This document shows positions 1-6,164 of a DNA stretch of 9,779 nucleotides, in pieces. Positions within the stretch are counted from its first letter, which is position 1; each line of letters begins with the position of its first letter. Source of the stretch: Eubacteriales bacterium (GTDB taxonomy: Bacteria > Bacillota > Clostridia > Oscillospirales > Acutalibacteraceae); assembly GCA_030529125.1 (NCBI GenBank), contig JAUMXP010000052.1, positions 1 to 9,779 on the forward strand, in the 5' to 3' direction. Position numbers and translations under genes: made by a program. Below the pieces are notes generated by a model. The model was given only the letters and a program-made list of their open reading frames with translations. It was not told where the DNA came from and did no database searches.

Positions 1-336
1 TTACCGCCTGAGACTGCTAAGCTGATAAATGAAACTAAAGCAAACAATAAACGTGTTATCGCTGTTGGTACAACATCATGCAGAACATTAGAAAGTGTTG
101 CAAGTTTCTATGGTGAAATTAAAGCTTGCGATGGCTTTACTGACATATTCATATATCCTGGCTATGAATTCAAGGTGCTTGATGGTCTTGTAACTAATTT
201 TCATCTGCCTGAAAGCACGCTGATTATGCTCGTATCAGCATTTTGTGGTTACGAAAATACAATGAACGCATACAAAGTTGCCGTCGATGAAAAATATCGC
301 TTTTTCTCTTTCGGCGACAGTATGATAATCATATAG
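1..336 (+). CDS. queA: S-adenosylmethionine:tRNA ribosyltransferase-isomerase QueA, C-terminal part
   Basis: This is the last 111 codons of queA; the start lies before the window. The frame is open from base 1 to TAG at 334-336. QueA transfers and isomerises the ribosyl part of SAM onto preQ1-modified tRNA (position 34) to make epoxyqueuosine, in the cytoplasm. Family segments visible are RVIAVGTTSCRTLES (residues 18-32 of the fragment), the FIYPGYEFKVLDGLVTNFHLP region, STLIMLVSAF, and the closing YRFFSFGDSMII, which matches the usual QueA end (YRFFSYGDAMLI in many relatives). It is followed after only 9 bases by tgt, the enzyme acting just before it in the pathway, so the two are almost certainly one operon. 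The stop codon overlaps the ribosome binding site of tgt. Identity is certain enough from these motifs and the partner gene. Confidence 0.96.
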   Translation, partial: LPPETAKLINETKANNKRVIAVGTTSCRTLESVASFYGEIKACDGFTDIFIYPGYEFKVLDGLVTNFHLPESTLIMLVSAFCGYENTMNAYKVAVDEKYRFFSFGDSMIII

Positions 337-345
337 AGGTAAATT

Positions 346-1476
346 ATGTATAAACTTATAAAACAAGAAGGCTGTGCCAGACGAGGAGAATTTATAACAC
401 CTCATGGCACTGTACAAATGCCTGCTTTTATGAATGTTGCGACTTGCGGAGCTATCAAAGGCGGACTTTCTGCATTAGATCTTAAAAGCATTGACACTCA
501 AGTAATGCTGTCAAACACATATCACCTGCATTTAAGACCAGGTGATGAAACCGTCAAGAAGCTCGGTGGTCTTCACAAGATGACTAAGTGGGACGGTGTT
601 ATACTCACTGACAGTGGTGGATTTCAGGTATTTTCACTAGCAAAACTGCGAAACATCAAAGAAGAAGGTGTATACTTCAACTCTCATATTGATGGTCGAA
701 AAATCTTTATGGGTCCTGAAGAAAGTATGCAAATCCAATCCAATTTGGGTTCGACTATTGCTATGGCATTTGATGAATGTGTAGCTAACCCATCTGAATA
801 TAACTACACTAAGGAATCTACTCATCGTACAACGAGATGGCTTGAGCGATGCATAACCGAAATGAGCAGACTAAATAGTCTGGATGATACAATAAATAAA
901 GAACAGATGCTTTTTGGTATCAATCAGGGTGGCGTATACAAAGATCTAAGAGTTGAGCACATGAAGGTTATCAGAGAGTATGACCTACCGGGTTATGCAA
1001 TCGGTGGACTTGCCGTTGGTGAAACTGCAGATATAATGTATGAAGTGATTGATGCGGTTGAACCATTTGCTCCTAAGGATAAGCCAAGATACCTTATGGG
1101 TGTAGGTACTCCTGTTAATATACTTGAAGGTGTATACCGAGGTATAGATCTGTTTGATTGTGTAATGCCATCGAGAAATGCACGTCATGGTCATCTATTC
1201 ACATGGGATGGAATCATCAATATCAATAACGCTAAATATGAACTCGATGATACACCAATCGACAGCACATGTACTTGCCCAACTTGTCAGAATTTCAGCA
1301 GAGCGTATATTCGCCATCTTATGAAAGCGAATGAAATGCTTGGCATGAGACTTGCTGTTATGCACAATCTGCACTTCTACAACCATCTTATGGAAAGAAT
1401 CAGAGAAGAACTTGACAATGGTACATTTACCGCATTTTATGAAAAATACAGAAATATACTTGGTAAACGTATATAA
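346..1476 (+). CDS. tgt: tRNA-guanine transglycosylase (queuine/preQ1 tRNA-ribosyltransferase)
   Basis: A full-length Tgt of 376 residues, the normal size for the bacterial enzyme. It exchanges guanine 34 of GUN-anticodon tRNAs for preQ1, the entry step of queuosine in tRNA. The catalytic residues can be placed by family comparison: Asp89 in TDSGGFQVFSL and the nucleophile Asp271 in LFDCVMPSRNARHG. The zinc site is Cys309, Cys311, Cys314 (CTCPTC) and His340; all of these sit nine positions before their Zymomonas counterparts (102 is 13 before), which supports an intact enzyme. GINQGG (191-196) and YAIGGLAVGE (217-226) belong to the substrate pocket. The ATG at 346 has a good ribosome binding site, AGAGGT at 335-340, overlapping the queA stop. 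No hairpin terminator follows; the next gene has its own promoter. Confidence 0.98.
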   Translation: MYKLIKQEGCARRGEFITPHGTVQMPAFMNVATCGAIKGGLSALDLKSIDTQVMLSNTYHLHLRPGDETVKKLGGLHKMTKWDGVILTDSGGFQVFSLAKLRNIKEEGVYFNSHIDGRKIFMGPEESMQIQSNLGSTIAMAFDECVANPSEYNYTKESTHRTTRWLERCITEMSRLNSLDDTINKEQMLFGINQGGVYKDLRVEHMKVIREYDLPGYAIGGLAVGETADIMYEVIDAVEPFAPKDKPRYLMGVGTPVNILEGVYRGIDLFDCVMPSRNARHGHLFTWDGIININNAKYELDDTPIDSTCTCPTCQNFSRAYIRHLMKANEMLGMRLAVMHNLHFYNHLMERIREELDNGTFTAFYEKYRNILGKRI

Positions 1477-1490
1477 AGTTTAATTCTTAC

Positions 1491-1519
1491 TTGCTTTTTA
1501 TATTTTATACTGATATAAT
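1491..1519 (+). promoter_or_regulatory. Sigma-A-type promoter for yajC
   Basis: A -35 box TTGCTT at 1491-1496 and a perfect -10 box TATAAT at 1514-1519 are separated by 17 bases. The -10 is preceded by TGA at 1511-1513, so it is also an extended -10 (TGnTATAAT). It lies in the 79-base gap between tgt and yajC, with the expected transcript start about 30 bases before the yajC ATG. This implies yajC is transcribed separately from, or in addition to, the queA-tgt message. Confidence 0.75.
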
Positions 1520-1555
1520 GATATTTGATATTTTAAAATGAAAGGATGTTGAAAT

Positions 1556-1930
1556 ATGGAAGGTTGGGGCATGATATTAATCTATGTTCTCATTTTTGCT
1601 GCGATGTACTTCTTCCTCATCAGACCAAACTCAAAGAAAAAGAAAGCTGAAGAGCAGATGAAAAAGAACATCACTATTGGTGATGAGGTTACAACTATCG
1701 GCGGATTTATTGGTAAAATCGTTGCTGTTAAAGACGACGAAGATGCTTTTATCATTGAAACAGGCACAGACAGAGTTAAGATCAAGATCAGAAAATGGGG
1801 TATCTCTTGTGTTAACAACAAGCCTGATCCAATCCAGGTAGCTAAAGAAGAAAGAGCTAAGGCTAAAGCTGAAAAGAAAGCTGCTAAAGAAAAAGAGACT
1901 GCTGATAAAAAATCAGACAAAAAGAAATAA
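1556..1930 (+). CDS. yajC: Preprotein translocase accessory subunit YajC
   Basis: A 124-residue YajC, a small membrane protein that associates with the SecDF complex of the Sec translocase. It has one N-terminal membrane helix (about residues 5-22), followed by the family signature FFLIRPNSKKKK (19-30), a small cytoplasmic domain with IGDEVTTIGGFIGKIVAV (41-58), and a long, highly charged Lys/Ala/Glu tail (about 95-124) that is probably coiled or disordered. The ATG at 1556 is preceded by AAAGGA at 1541-1546, nine bases away. In many Clostridia secD/secF follow yajC; here a YrzE-like membrane gene follows instead, as also found near yajC in Bacillus. A hairpin with a T-run lies 17 bases after the stop. 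Confidence 0.94.
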   Translation: MEGWGMILIYVLIFAAMYFFLIRPNSKKKKAEEQMKKNITIGDEVTTIGGFIGKIVAVKDDEDAFIIETGTDRVKIKIRKWGISCVNNKPDPIQVAKEERAKAKAEKKAAKEKETADKKSDKKK

Positions 1931-1947
1931 TATTATTATAAAAAAGT

Positions 1948-1985
1948 TCACCTCTGAATACATTTGTATCAGAGGTGATTTTTTT
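1948..1985 (+). terminator. Hairpin terminator after yajC that also holds the next gene's RBS and start
   Basis: The left arm TCACCTCTGA (1948-1957) pairs perfectly over 10 bases with the right arm TCAGAGGTGA (1969-1978). Three further pairs, TAC with GTA (1959-1961 and 1966-1968), form above a single bulged A, leaving loop ATTT. Seven T residues follow (1979-1985). This has all marks of an intrinsic terminator. The right arm is also an excellent Shine-Dalgarno sequence (GAGGTGAT, matching the 16S 3' end) and the T-run leads into an in-frame TTG start at 1984, so the structure may act as terminator, translation block, or both. Confidence 0.8.
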
Positions 1986-2394
1986 GCGCAATTTTTCAAA
2001 TTCAACTAACAGTGGTTCTCTCATAAAATCCTTAATAGTTGGTGTTATTTCATCAGTTGCTATGATATCCGTGTTGATATGTCTGCTTACAGTAGGATTA
2101 TTATCGACTTCGCTATTACAACACGACACACTTATGTATATCATGCTTGTTATAGATGCTATCGGAGTATTCTTCGGCGGATATGTAGCCGGTAGATTTA
2201 AGAAAAGTCAGGGTTTAGTACTGGGATTACTAAATGGTTTGATAATCTTTTCAGCACTAACTCTCAGCGGTTTATCATTAAGTAAAGAAACGATTACAAT
2301 AATCACGTTGTTAAAAGCTCTGGTTATACTGATATTCTCAACCTTAGGAGCTATATTAGGCGTAAATAAAAAAGAAAAAATACATATCAAATAA
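1984..2394 (+). CDS. YrzE-like (TIGR04086-type) four-helix membrane protein
   Basis: A 136-residue hydrophobic protein of unknown function, most like the small membrane family that includes Bacillus YrzE and lies next to yajC in many Firmicutes; the assignment rests on size, topology, GGYVAGR (residues 65-71) and gene position. Four membrane helices are predicted at about 15-40, 50-70, 77-97 and 105-126, with a short basic end (NKKEKIHIK). I chose TTG at 1984: AGAGG at 1971-1975 is eight bases upstream. The in-frame GTG at 1975 would add three residues but lies within that Shine-Dalgarno stretch and has no site of its own. The stop TAA abuts the stop codon of the convergent pseudouridine synthase gene. 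Expression depends on reading through or unfolding the preceding hairpin. Confidence 0.8.
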   Translation: MRNFSNSTNSGSLIKSLIVGVISSVAMISVLICLLTVGLLSTSLLQHDTLMYIMLVIDAIGVFFGGYVAGRFKKSQGLVLGLLNGLIIFSALTLSGLSLSKETITIITLLKALVILIFSTLGAILGVNKKEKIHIK

Positions 2395-2412
2395 TCAGAT
2401 ACATATTTTTTC
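2374..2412. terminator. AT-rich inverted repeat centred on two convergent stop codons
   Basis: The 15-base arms at 2374-2388 and 2398-2412 match at 13 of 15 positions (GAAAAAATA pairs with TATTTTTTC, and TATC with GATA). The nine-base loop at 2389-2397 holds both stop codons, TAA of the + gene and TGA of the - gene. With A-runs on one side and T-runs on the other, it could act as a weak bidirectional terminator, but the stem is nearly all A-T and the role is inferred. Confidence 0.4.
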
Positions 2413-3300
2413 TTCAGATAGTATACTGCACATATCTTTAGGCAGTTGAGATACAATCTCTATATTCTCTTTTTTAATCGGATGAACAAATGAAACCTTG
2501 TGACAGTGCAATGCTTGTCTAGATATATATTCAAGCGAGCCACCATACATATCGTCACCTGCAAGCGGAAAACCTAGCGAGCTCATATGACAGCGAATCT
2601 GGTGAGTGCGACCTGTTTCTAGTATAAATCGTGTTAAAGTGTGATTATTCTTAGAAAAAACAGGAAAATAATGCGTTACAGAATGTGCACCATCGTCTGA
2701 TACTACTCGTTGAATTGAGCGACCTTCCATAACTTTAATAGGTTTATCAATTGTACCATTATCAGCGATAACTCCCTCGCATACCGCTACGTATTCTTTC
2801 TTAACTGTTGATGGAAGTGCATGGGCACAATATCTGTCTTTTGCAAGCAACAAGCAACCAGATGTATCTCTGTCTAGGCGGTTGATAGCACGGAATGTAT
2901 AGTACTCGCTTTTCTCTCTCATATAGAAGCTGACTATATTTGCTAACGTATCTTCCTGATGAACTTTAGTCGGGTGTACAGGCATGAGCGGTGGTTTGTT
3001 GACAACCATTATATATTCATCTTCAAAAAGAATGTCAAGCTCACCTTTAATCGGAATGATGTCATTCTCATCATCAGGCATAGCTAGTACCACTACATCA
3101 CCACTACGTAGAATATCAGTTGTTTTAAGTAACTGACTATTTCTGGTGATGCCAAGATTAGTACGCTTAAGCTTAGATAAAGTACGAGCTGAAATATCAC
3201 AATGACGTCGCAAAAAAGATTTAGCATCTATCCTATCATAGTCAGAAGGTACAGTGAGAGTTATTAACTTTTTTCTATCAGAATTATACTCTATGTTCAT
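2395..3300 (-). CDS. RluA-family RNA pseudouridine synthase (RluD-like)
   Basis: A 301-residue enzyme that converts uridine to pseudouridine in rRNA or tRNA. The order is an N-terminal S4-like RNA-binding domain (about 20-80, with ILRSGDVVVLAMP), then the catalytic domain beginning at YIMVVNKPPLMPVHPT (96-111). The catalytic aspartate is Asp143 in RLDRDTSGCLLLAKD (141-155). LETGRTHQIRCHMSSLG (227-243) and PLAGDDMYGG (245-254) are the conserved RluA/C/D segments. The usual His of HRLD is Asn here (INRLD), a change seen in some members. Which base it modifies cannot be told from sequence. The ATG overlaps the upstream gene's stop by four bases (ATGA), suggesting coupled translation, and has GGAG at 3306-3309. 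Its 3' end meets the YrzE-like gene with no gap. Confidence 0.93.
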   Translation of the reverse strand: MNIEYNSDRKKLITLTVPSDYDRIDAKSFLRRHCDISARTLSKLKRTNLGITRNSQLLKTTDILRSGDVVVLAMPDDENDIIPIKGELDILFEDEYIMVVNKPPLMPVHPTKVHQEDTLANIVSFYMREKSEYYTFRAINRLDRDTSGCLLLAKDRYCAHALPSTVKKEYVAVCEGVIADNGTIDKPIKVMEGRSIQRVVSDDGAHSVTHYFPVFSKNNHTLTRFILETGRTHQIRCHMSSLGFPLAGDDMYGGSLEYISRQALHCHKVSFVHPIKKENIEIVSQLPKDMCSILSEEKICI

Positions 3301-3569
3301 AGTCTCTCCAATAAAAAGTATACAGTTACTGACTGTATCAGAATAAACAATGGTAATAAAAACATAAACTTAGGTTTTCTAGTTTTATGTCGTATCAAAA
3401 GCATTGTTATAAACATCGATAAACTACCACCAATAAAGCCTAAAAAAAGCAAAGCAAATTCGCTCACTCTTGGTTGCTTACTTATGGCTGCCGATTTGTC
3501 ACAGATAGTTACAACAACTGCGATTAAATTAATAAAAATCAAATAACTAAACAAATAAATTTCAATCAT
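3297..3569 (-). CDS. DUF1294 family small membrane protein
   Basis: A 90-residue integral membrane protein of unknown function. It matches the DUF1294 pattern: a first helix (about 4-22), then DKSAAISKQPRVSE (24-37), which corresponds to the family's DK.A.....R..E motif, a second helix with LLFLGFIGGSLSMFITMLLI (40-59), the signature RHKTRKPKF (60-68), and a third helix (about 69-87). Its stop overlaps the start of the pseudouridine synthase gene (ATGA), so the two form an operon with this gene first. The ATG at 3567-3569 has only a weak Shine-Dalgarno (TTGGA on the minus strand). The gap to the divergent glycosyl hydrolase is so short that its promoter should lie inside that gene; I could not identify convincing boxes. 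Confidence 0.85.
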   Translation of the reverse strand: MIEIYLFSYLIFINLIAVVVTICDKSAAISKQPRVSEFALLFLGFIGGSLSMFITMLLIRHKTRKPKFMFLLPLFILIQSVTVYFLLERL

Positions 3570-3578
3570 AATAATTCC

Positions 3579-3635
3579 AAGGTTGTGGTTTAAATAAAAA
3601 AGAGTATCATACCCTTTGTATTATCTATATTAATA
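3579..3635 (+). other. Probable 5' extension of the glycosyl hydrolase gene with an ATA start
   Basis: The frame of the following gene is open back to a TAA at 3591-3593. From 3594 it reads ATA then KKSIIPFVLSILIL, which joins IISIAFIGEN to make a textbook signal peptide: a KK n-region and a long hydrophobic core. AAGG at 3579-3582 stands 11 bases before 3594. Had base 3596 been G, this would be a normal ATG start. The only canonical start downstream, TTG at 3636, has no Shine-Dalgarno and would remove the charged n-region. An AUA start, or a recent mutation or base error, is inferred. Confidence 0.5.
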
Positions 3636-4778
3636 TTGATTATCTCTATAGCGTTCATTGGCGAAAACGATATACAAACCAAAAATCAAGTTACTTTATC
3701 AAGTGATACCGCATATTATATGAAAGGTGTATGGGTCAGCTACATCACTCTAGATATGCAAAATGAAGATAAAAACGAAAAAGCTTTCAAAAATAAAATT
3801 GAAAATATTATAAGCACATCTAAAGAAAATGGATTTAACACTTTGATAATGCAGGTCCGACCTTTCTGCGATGCTTTGTATAAATCATCAGTATATCCGT
3901 GGTCACACATACTAACAGGTGAACAAGGAAAGAACCCTTTATATGATCCGTTGAAAATCGCATGCGACTTATGCCACAAAAACAATATGAAAATACACGC
4001 ATGGATAAACCCGTACAGAGTATCTTCAGAAAGCACCCCAAAAGAACTCTCCAGCAATAATCCGTATGTTAAAGATAACTCCATAGGCTTTATTTTTAAT
4101 AAAAACATTTATCTTGATCCATCGAACCAAAAAGCACAGGAGCTGATAGTTAACGGAGTAGAAGAAATAGCAAACAATTACGATATTGATGGGATTCAAT
4201 TTGATGACTACTTCTATCCTGAAGAAAGTGCTGAGATAGATAAGGAGCAATACAAAGCGTATAAAAGTAGTACCCCTAAGCCATTATCAAAAGAAAAATG
4301 GAGAATGGAAAATGTGAACACTCTGATTAAAAGAGTATACAAAGCTATAAACAAGATAAATGATAATATCGAGTTTGGCATATCACCACAAGGTAATATA
4401 AATAACAACAAAGCGCTAGGTGCAGATTTATACACATGGTGCAAAGAAGAAGGATACATCGACTATATCTGCCCACAGCTATATTTCAGCCTTGATAATC
4501 CATCGCTTAAATTCGAAGAAAGCCTTAATCAATGGGTAGATATTGAGAAACATAAAAATCTCAAAATATACGTAGGATTAGCCGGATACAAAGCAGGGTC
4601 AGATAAAGACTCCGGCACGTGGCTTGATAACAACGATATACTCAAAACAGAAATTAAAATATGTGAAGAAAGAAAGCTAGAAGGAATAATGCTATACAGC
4701 TATGAAAGTCTAATATCAAAAGAAAATAAAGAGGAAATTAAAAACGTCAGTAATTATCTAAACGGTGTCACTCAATAA
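3636..4778 (+). CDS. Secreted glycosyl hydrolase-like protein, GHL10/DUF187 family (YngK/DigH-like)
   Basis: A predicted exported TIM-barrel hydrolase; 380 residues from TTG 3636, 394 if the upstream ATA at 3594 is used, which is the more likely biological start. Family motifs, numbered from TTG: MKGVWVSYITLDMQ (29-42), FNTLIMQVRPFCDALYKS (67-84), MKIHAWINPYRV (118-129), DIDGIQFDDYFYPE (183-196) with the likely catalytic acids Asp190 or Asp191, IEFGISPQGN (245-254), and YIDYICPQLYFS (274-285). The E. coli relative DigH (YddW) cuts glycan strands of peptidoglycan stripped of peptides, so a cell-wall role is a reasonable guess; the substrate here is unknown. The gene is visibly more AT-rich than the amylase gene and uses many AAA, ATA and AGA codons. 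Its last 11 bases overlap the end of mtaB on the other strand. Confidence 0.85.
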   Translation: MIISIAFIGENDIQTKNQVTLSSDTAYYMKGVWVSYITLDMQNEDKNEKAFKNKIENIISTSKENGFNTLIMQVRPFCDALYKSSVYPWSHILTGEQGKNPLYDPLKIACDLCHKNNMKIHAWINPYRVSSESTPKELSSNNPYVKDNSIGFIFNKNIYLDPSNQKAQELIVNGVEEIANNYDIDGIQFDDYFYPEESAEIDKEQYKAYKSSTPKPLSKEKWRMENVNTLIKRVYKAINKINDNIEFGISPQGNINNNKALGADLYTWCKEEGYIDYICPQLYFSLDNPSLKFEESLNQWVDIEKHKNLKIYVGLAGYKAGSDKDSGTWLDNNDILKTEIKICEERKLEGIMLYSYESLISKENKEEIKNVSNYLNGVTQ

Positions 4779-6051
4779 CACCTATACAATAATCGTCTTT
4801 AGCGTCTATTAACTTAACCTTCAGTATCTTCCCTACTACATCAATATCAGATTTAAGATATACAGGTGTGTAGTTCTTAGTATATCCTTCGTAAAAGCCC
4901 AAACGATTCTTTAATTCAAACAAGACTTCTTCTGTTAACCCTACTTGAGATGATAAAAACTCCATACGCTTTTTATCTGTATGTTCAATCATAAGCTTAC
5001 TTCTTATATTTTTAGTATTAGGATCAACCTGATCAGGCATTTTATCTGCAAGTGTGCCTTTTCTGCGTGAATAAGAGAAAACGTGAACTTTTGCAAAGCC
5101 TATAATATCAGTAAAATCAAGGTTTTTCTGAAACTCCTCATCAGTTTCTCCTGCGAAACCTACCATAACATCTGTTGTTATAGATGGATTTGTGAAAATA
5201 TCTCGAATACTGCGCACAATCTGTGCATACTCAGCGGATGTATAGTGTCTATGCATACGCTTGAGTGTTTCGTCGCAACCACTCTGAAGTGACAAATGAA
5301 AATGCGGGCAGAATTTCTCCTGAGCAGCAAGTCGTTTAAGCACATCTTCTGTCATAAGTTCAGGCTCAAGGGACGAAAGACGAACACGCTCTACCCCATC
5401 TATGCTGCATACAGTTTCAACTGCATCAGCAAGAGAAGAATTAATATCGTCACCGTAAGCTGATAGGTTGATGCCTACAAGTACAATCTCGTTGTAGCCT
5501 TTTATAGCAAGTGTTTCAACCTCTGCTCTTAAATCTTCTAAAGACTTAGAACGTACACGACCTCTTGCATAAGGAATAATACAGTAAGAACAGAAACGGT
5601 TACAGCCATCTTCAATCTTAACAAAAGCACGAGTGCGTTCTAAAAATTTGTTAACTCGCATTTCTTCAAACTTCTCGCCTTTTTCGTGGTCAGCTATCTT
5701 AATAATCCTTTTCTTATTAACCATAAATTCTTTAATTGCAGGTACAAGTTCTTTTCTACAAACATTACCTAAAACTATATCGCAATTAATAAAAAGCTCT
5801 GTATCATCTTTAAAAGCCTGTGGCATACAACCAGTGAGTACGATTATAGCATCCTTGTTCTCTCGTCTTGTTCTGTTAATAACCTTACGATTTTTAGAAT
5901 CACTTGTATGAGTTACCGTGCAAGAGTTGATAATAGTAATATCAGGTGCAGTTGTATCAGGTGCAAAGCCAGCATCAACCATGTACTCAAACATGAGTTG
6001 CGATTCATACTGATTAACCTTACAACCTAGTGTAACAATATTAAAAGTCAA
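4768..6051 (-). CDS. mtaB: tRNA (t6A37) methylthiotransferase MtaB, radical SAM
   Basis: MtaB adds a methylthio group to t6A at position 37 of ANN-decoding tRNAs, giving ms2t6A. Residue numbers are from the GTG at 6060 (430 residues). The N-terminal UPF0004 domain has the first cluster cysteines Cys13 (TLGCKVNQYES), Cys47 and Cys78; KVNQYE separates MtaB from MiaB and RimO. The radical SAM motif is Cys153, Cys157, Cys160 (GCNRFCSYC), followed by IPYARGRVRSK. LSLQSGCDETLKRMHR (257-272) is conserved, and a C-terminal TRAM domain spans about 368-430. I prefer TTG at 6049-6051 (427 residues): AGGTGAT at 6056-6062 lies eight bases ahead of it, whereas the GTG is inside that site. It converges on and overlaps the glycosyl hydrolase gene. 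Confidence 0.94.
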   Translation of the reverse strand: MTFNIVTLGCKVNQYESQLMFEYMVDAGFAPDTTAPDITIINSCTVTHTSDSKNRKVINRTRRENKDAIIVLTGCMPQAFKDDTELFINCDIVLGNVCRKELVPAIKEFMVNKKRIIKIADHEKGEKFEEMRVNKFLERTRAFVKIEDGCNRFCSYCIIPYARGRVRSKSLEDLRAEVETLAIKGYNEIVLVGINLSAYGDDINSSLADAVETVCSIDGVERVRLSSLEPELMTEDVLKRLAAQEKFCPHFHLSLQSGCDETLKRMHRHYTSAEYAQIVRSIRDIFTNPSITTDVMVGFAGETDEEFQKNLDFTDIIGFAKVHVFSYSRRKGTLADKMPDQVDPNTKNIRSKLMIEHTDKKRMEFLSSQVGLTEEVLFELKNRLGFYEGYTKNYTPVYLKSDIDVVGKILKVKLIDAKDDYCIGVIE

Positions 6052-6092
6052 ATAAATCACCTAAATACAGTAAAATTTCGGTAAAAATGCCG

Positions 6093-6121
6093 TTGATTAA
6101 AACGCACTAAAGTGCTAATAT
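6093..6121 (+). promoter_or_regulatory. Promoter of the HPr-like gene with an operator-like inverted repeat
   Basis: TTGATT at 6093-6098 (-35) and TAATAT at 6116-6121 (-10) are 17 bases apart, and TGC at 6113-6115 makes the -10 an extended one. Between the boxes, 6104-6115 reads GCACTAAAGTGC: two five-base arms around AA, directly against the -10. This position would suit a repressor site. The expected transcript start near 6128 leaves a leader of about 37 bases with GGAGG. Confidence 0.6.
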
Positions 6122-6164
6122 ATACATATTGTGACTAAATACTACATTTGCGGAGGACCACACT

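Noticed and set aside
1477..1555. preQ1 riboswitch or other leader RNA near the queuosine genes
   Set aside because: The 79-base gap carries a clear promoter and no pseudoknot-like C-rich/A-rich pattern; yajC is not a queuosine gene.
1582..1920. 112-codon hydrophobic open frame on the minus strand
   Set aside because: Antisense to yajC; the Ser/Ala/Leu-rich product is what the Lys/Ala/Glu codons give when reversed. No RBS or promoter.
1975..1977. GTG start for the YrzE-like gene
   Set aside because: It sits within the Shine-Dalgarno that correctly serves the TTG at 1984 and has no site upstream of its own except the hairpin loop.
3600..3660. Minus-strand promoter for the DUF1294 operon (TATGAT near 3606-3611)
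   Set aside because: The -10-like box has no acceptable -35 at 16-18 bases; in such AT-rich sequence single boxes are common.
3740..4108. 122-codon minus-strand open frame
   Set aside because: It is opposite the GHL10 motifs, which fix the + frame as the coding one; no family resemblance in the product.
6080..6092. Small CGGTA/TGCCG hairpin upstream of the HPr-like promoter
   Set aside because: Only five pairs with one G-T and no T-run; it lies ahead of the -35, so it is not in the transcript. Likely chance.
6093..6121. cre-type catabolite control site in the HPr-like promoter
   Set aside because: I looked for a match to the cre consensus on both strands of 6061-6164; AAAACGC is present but the symmetric half is not.
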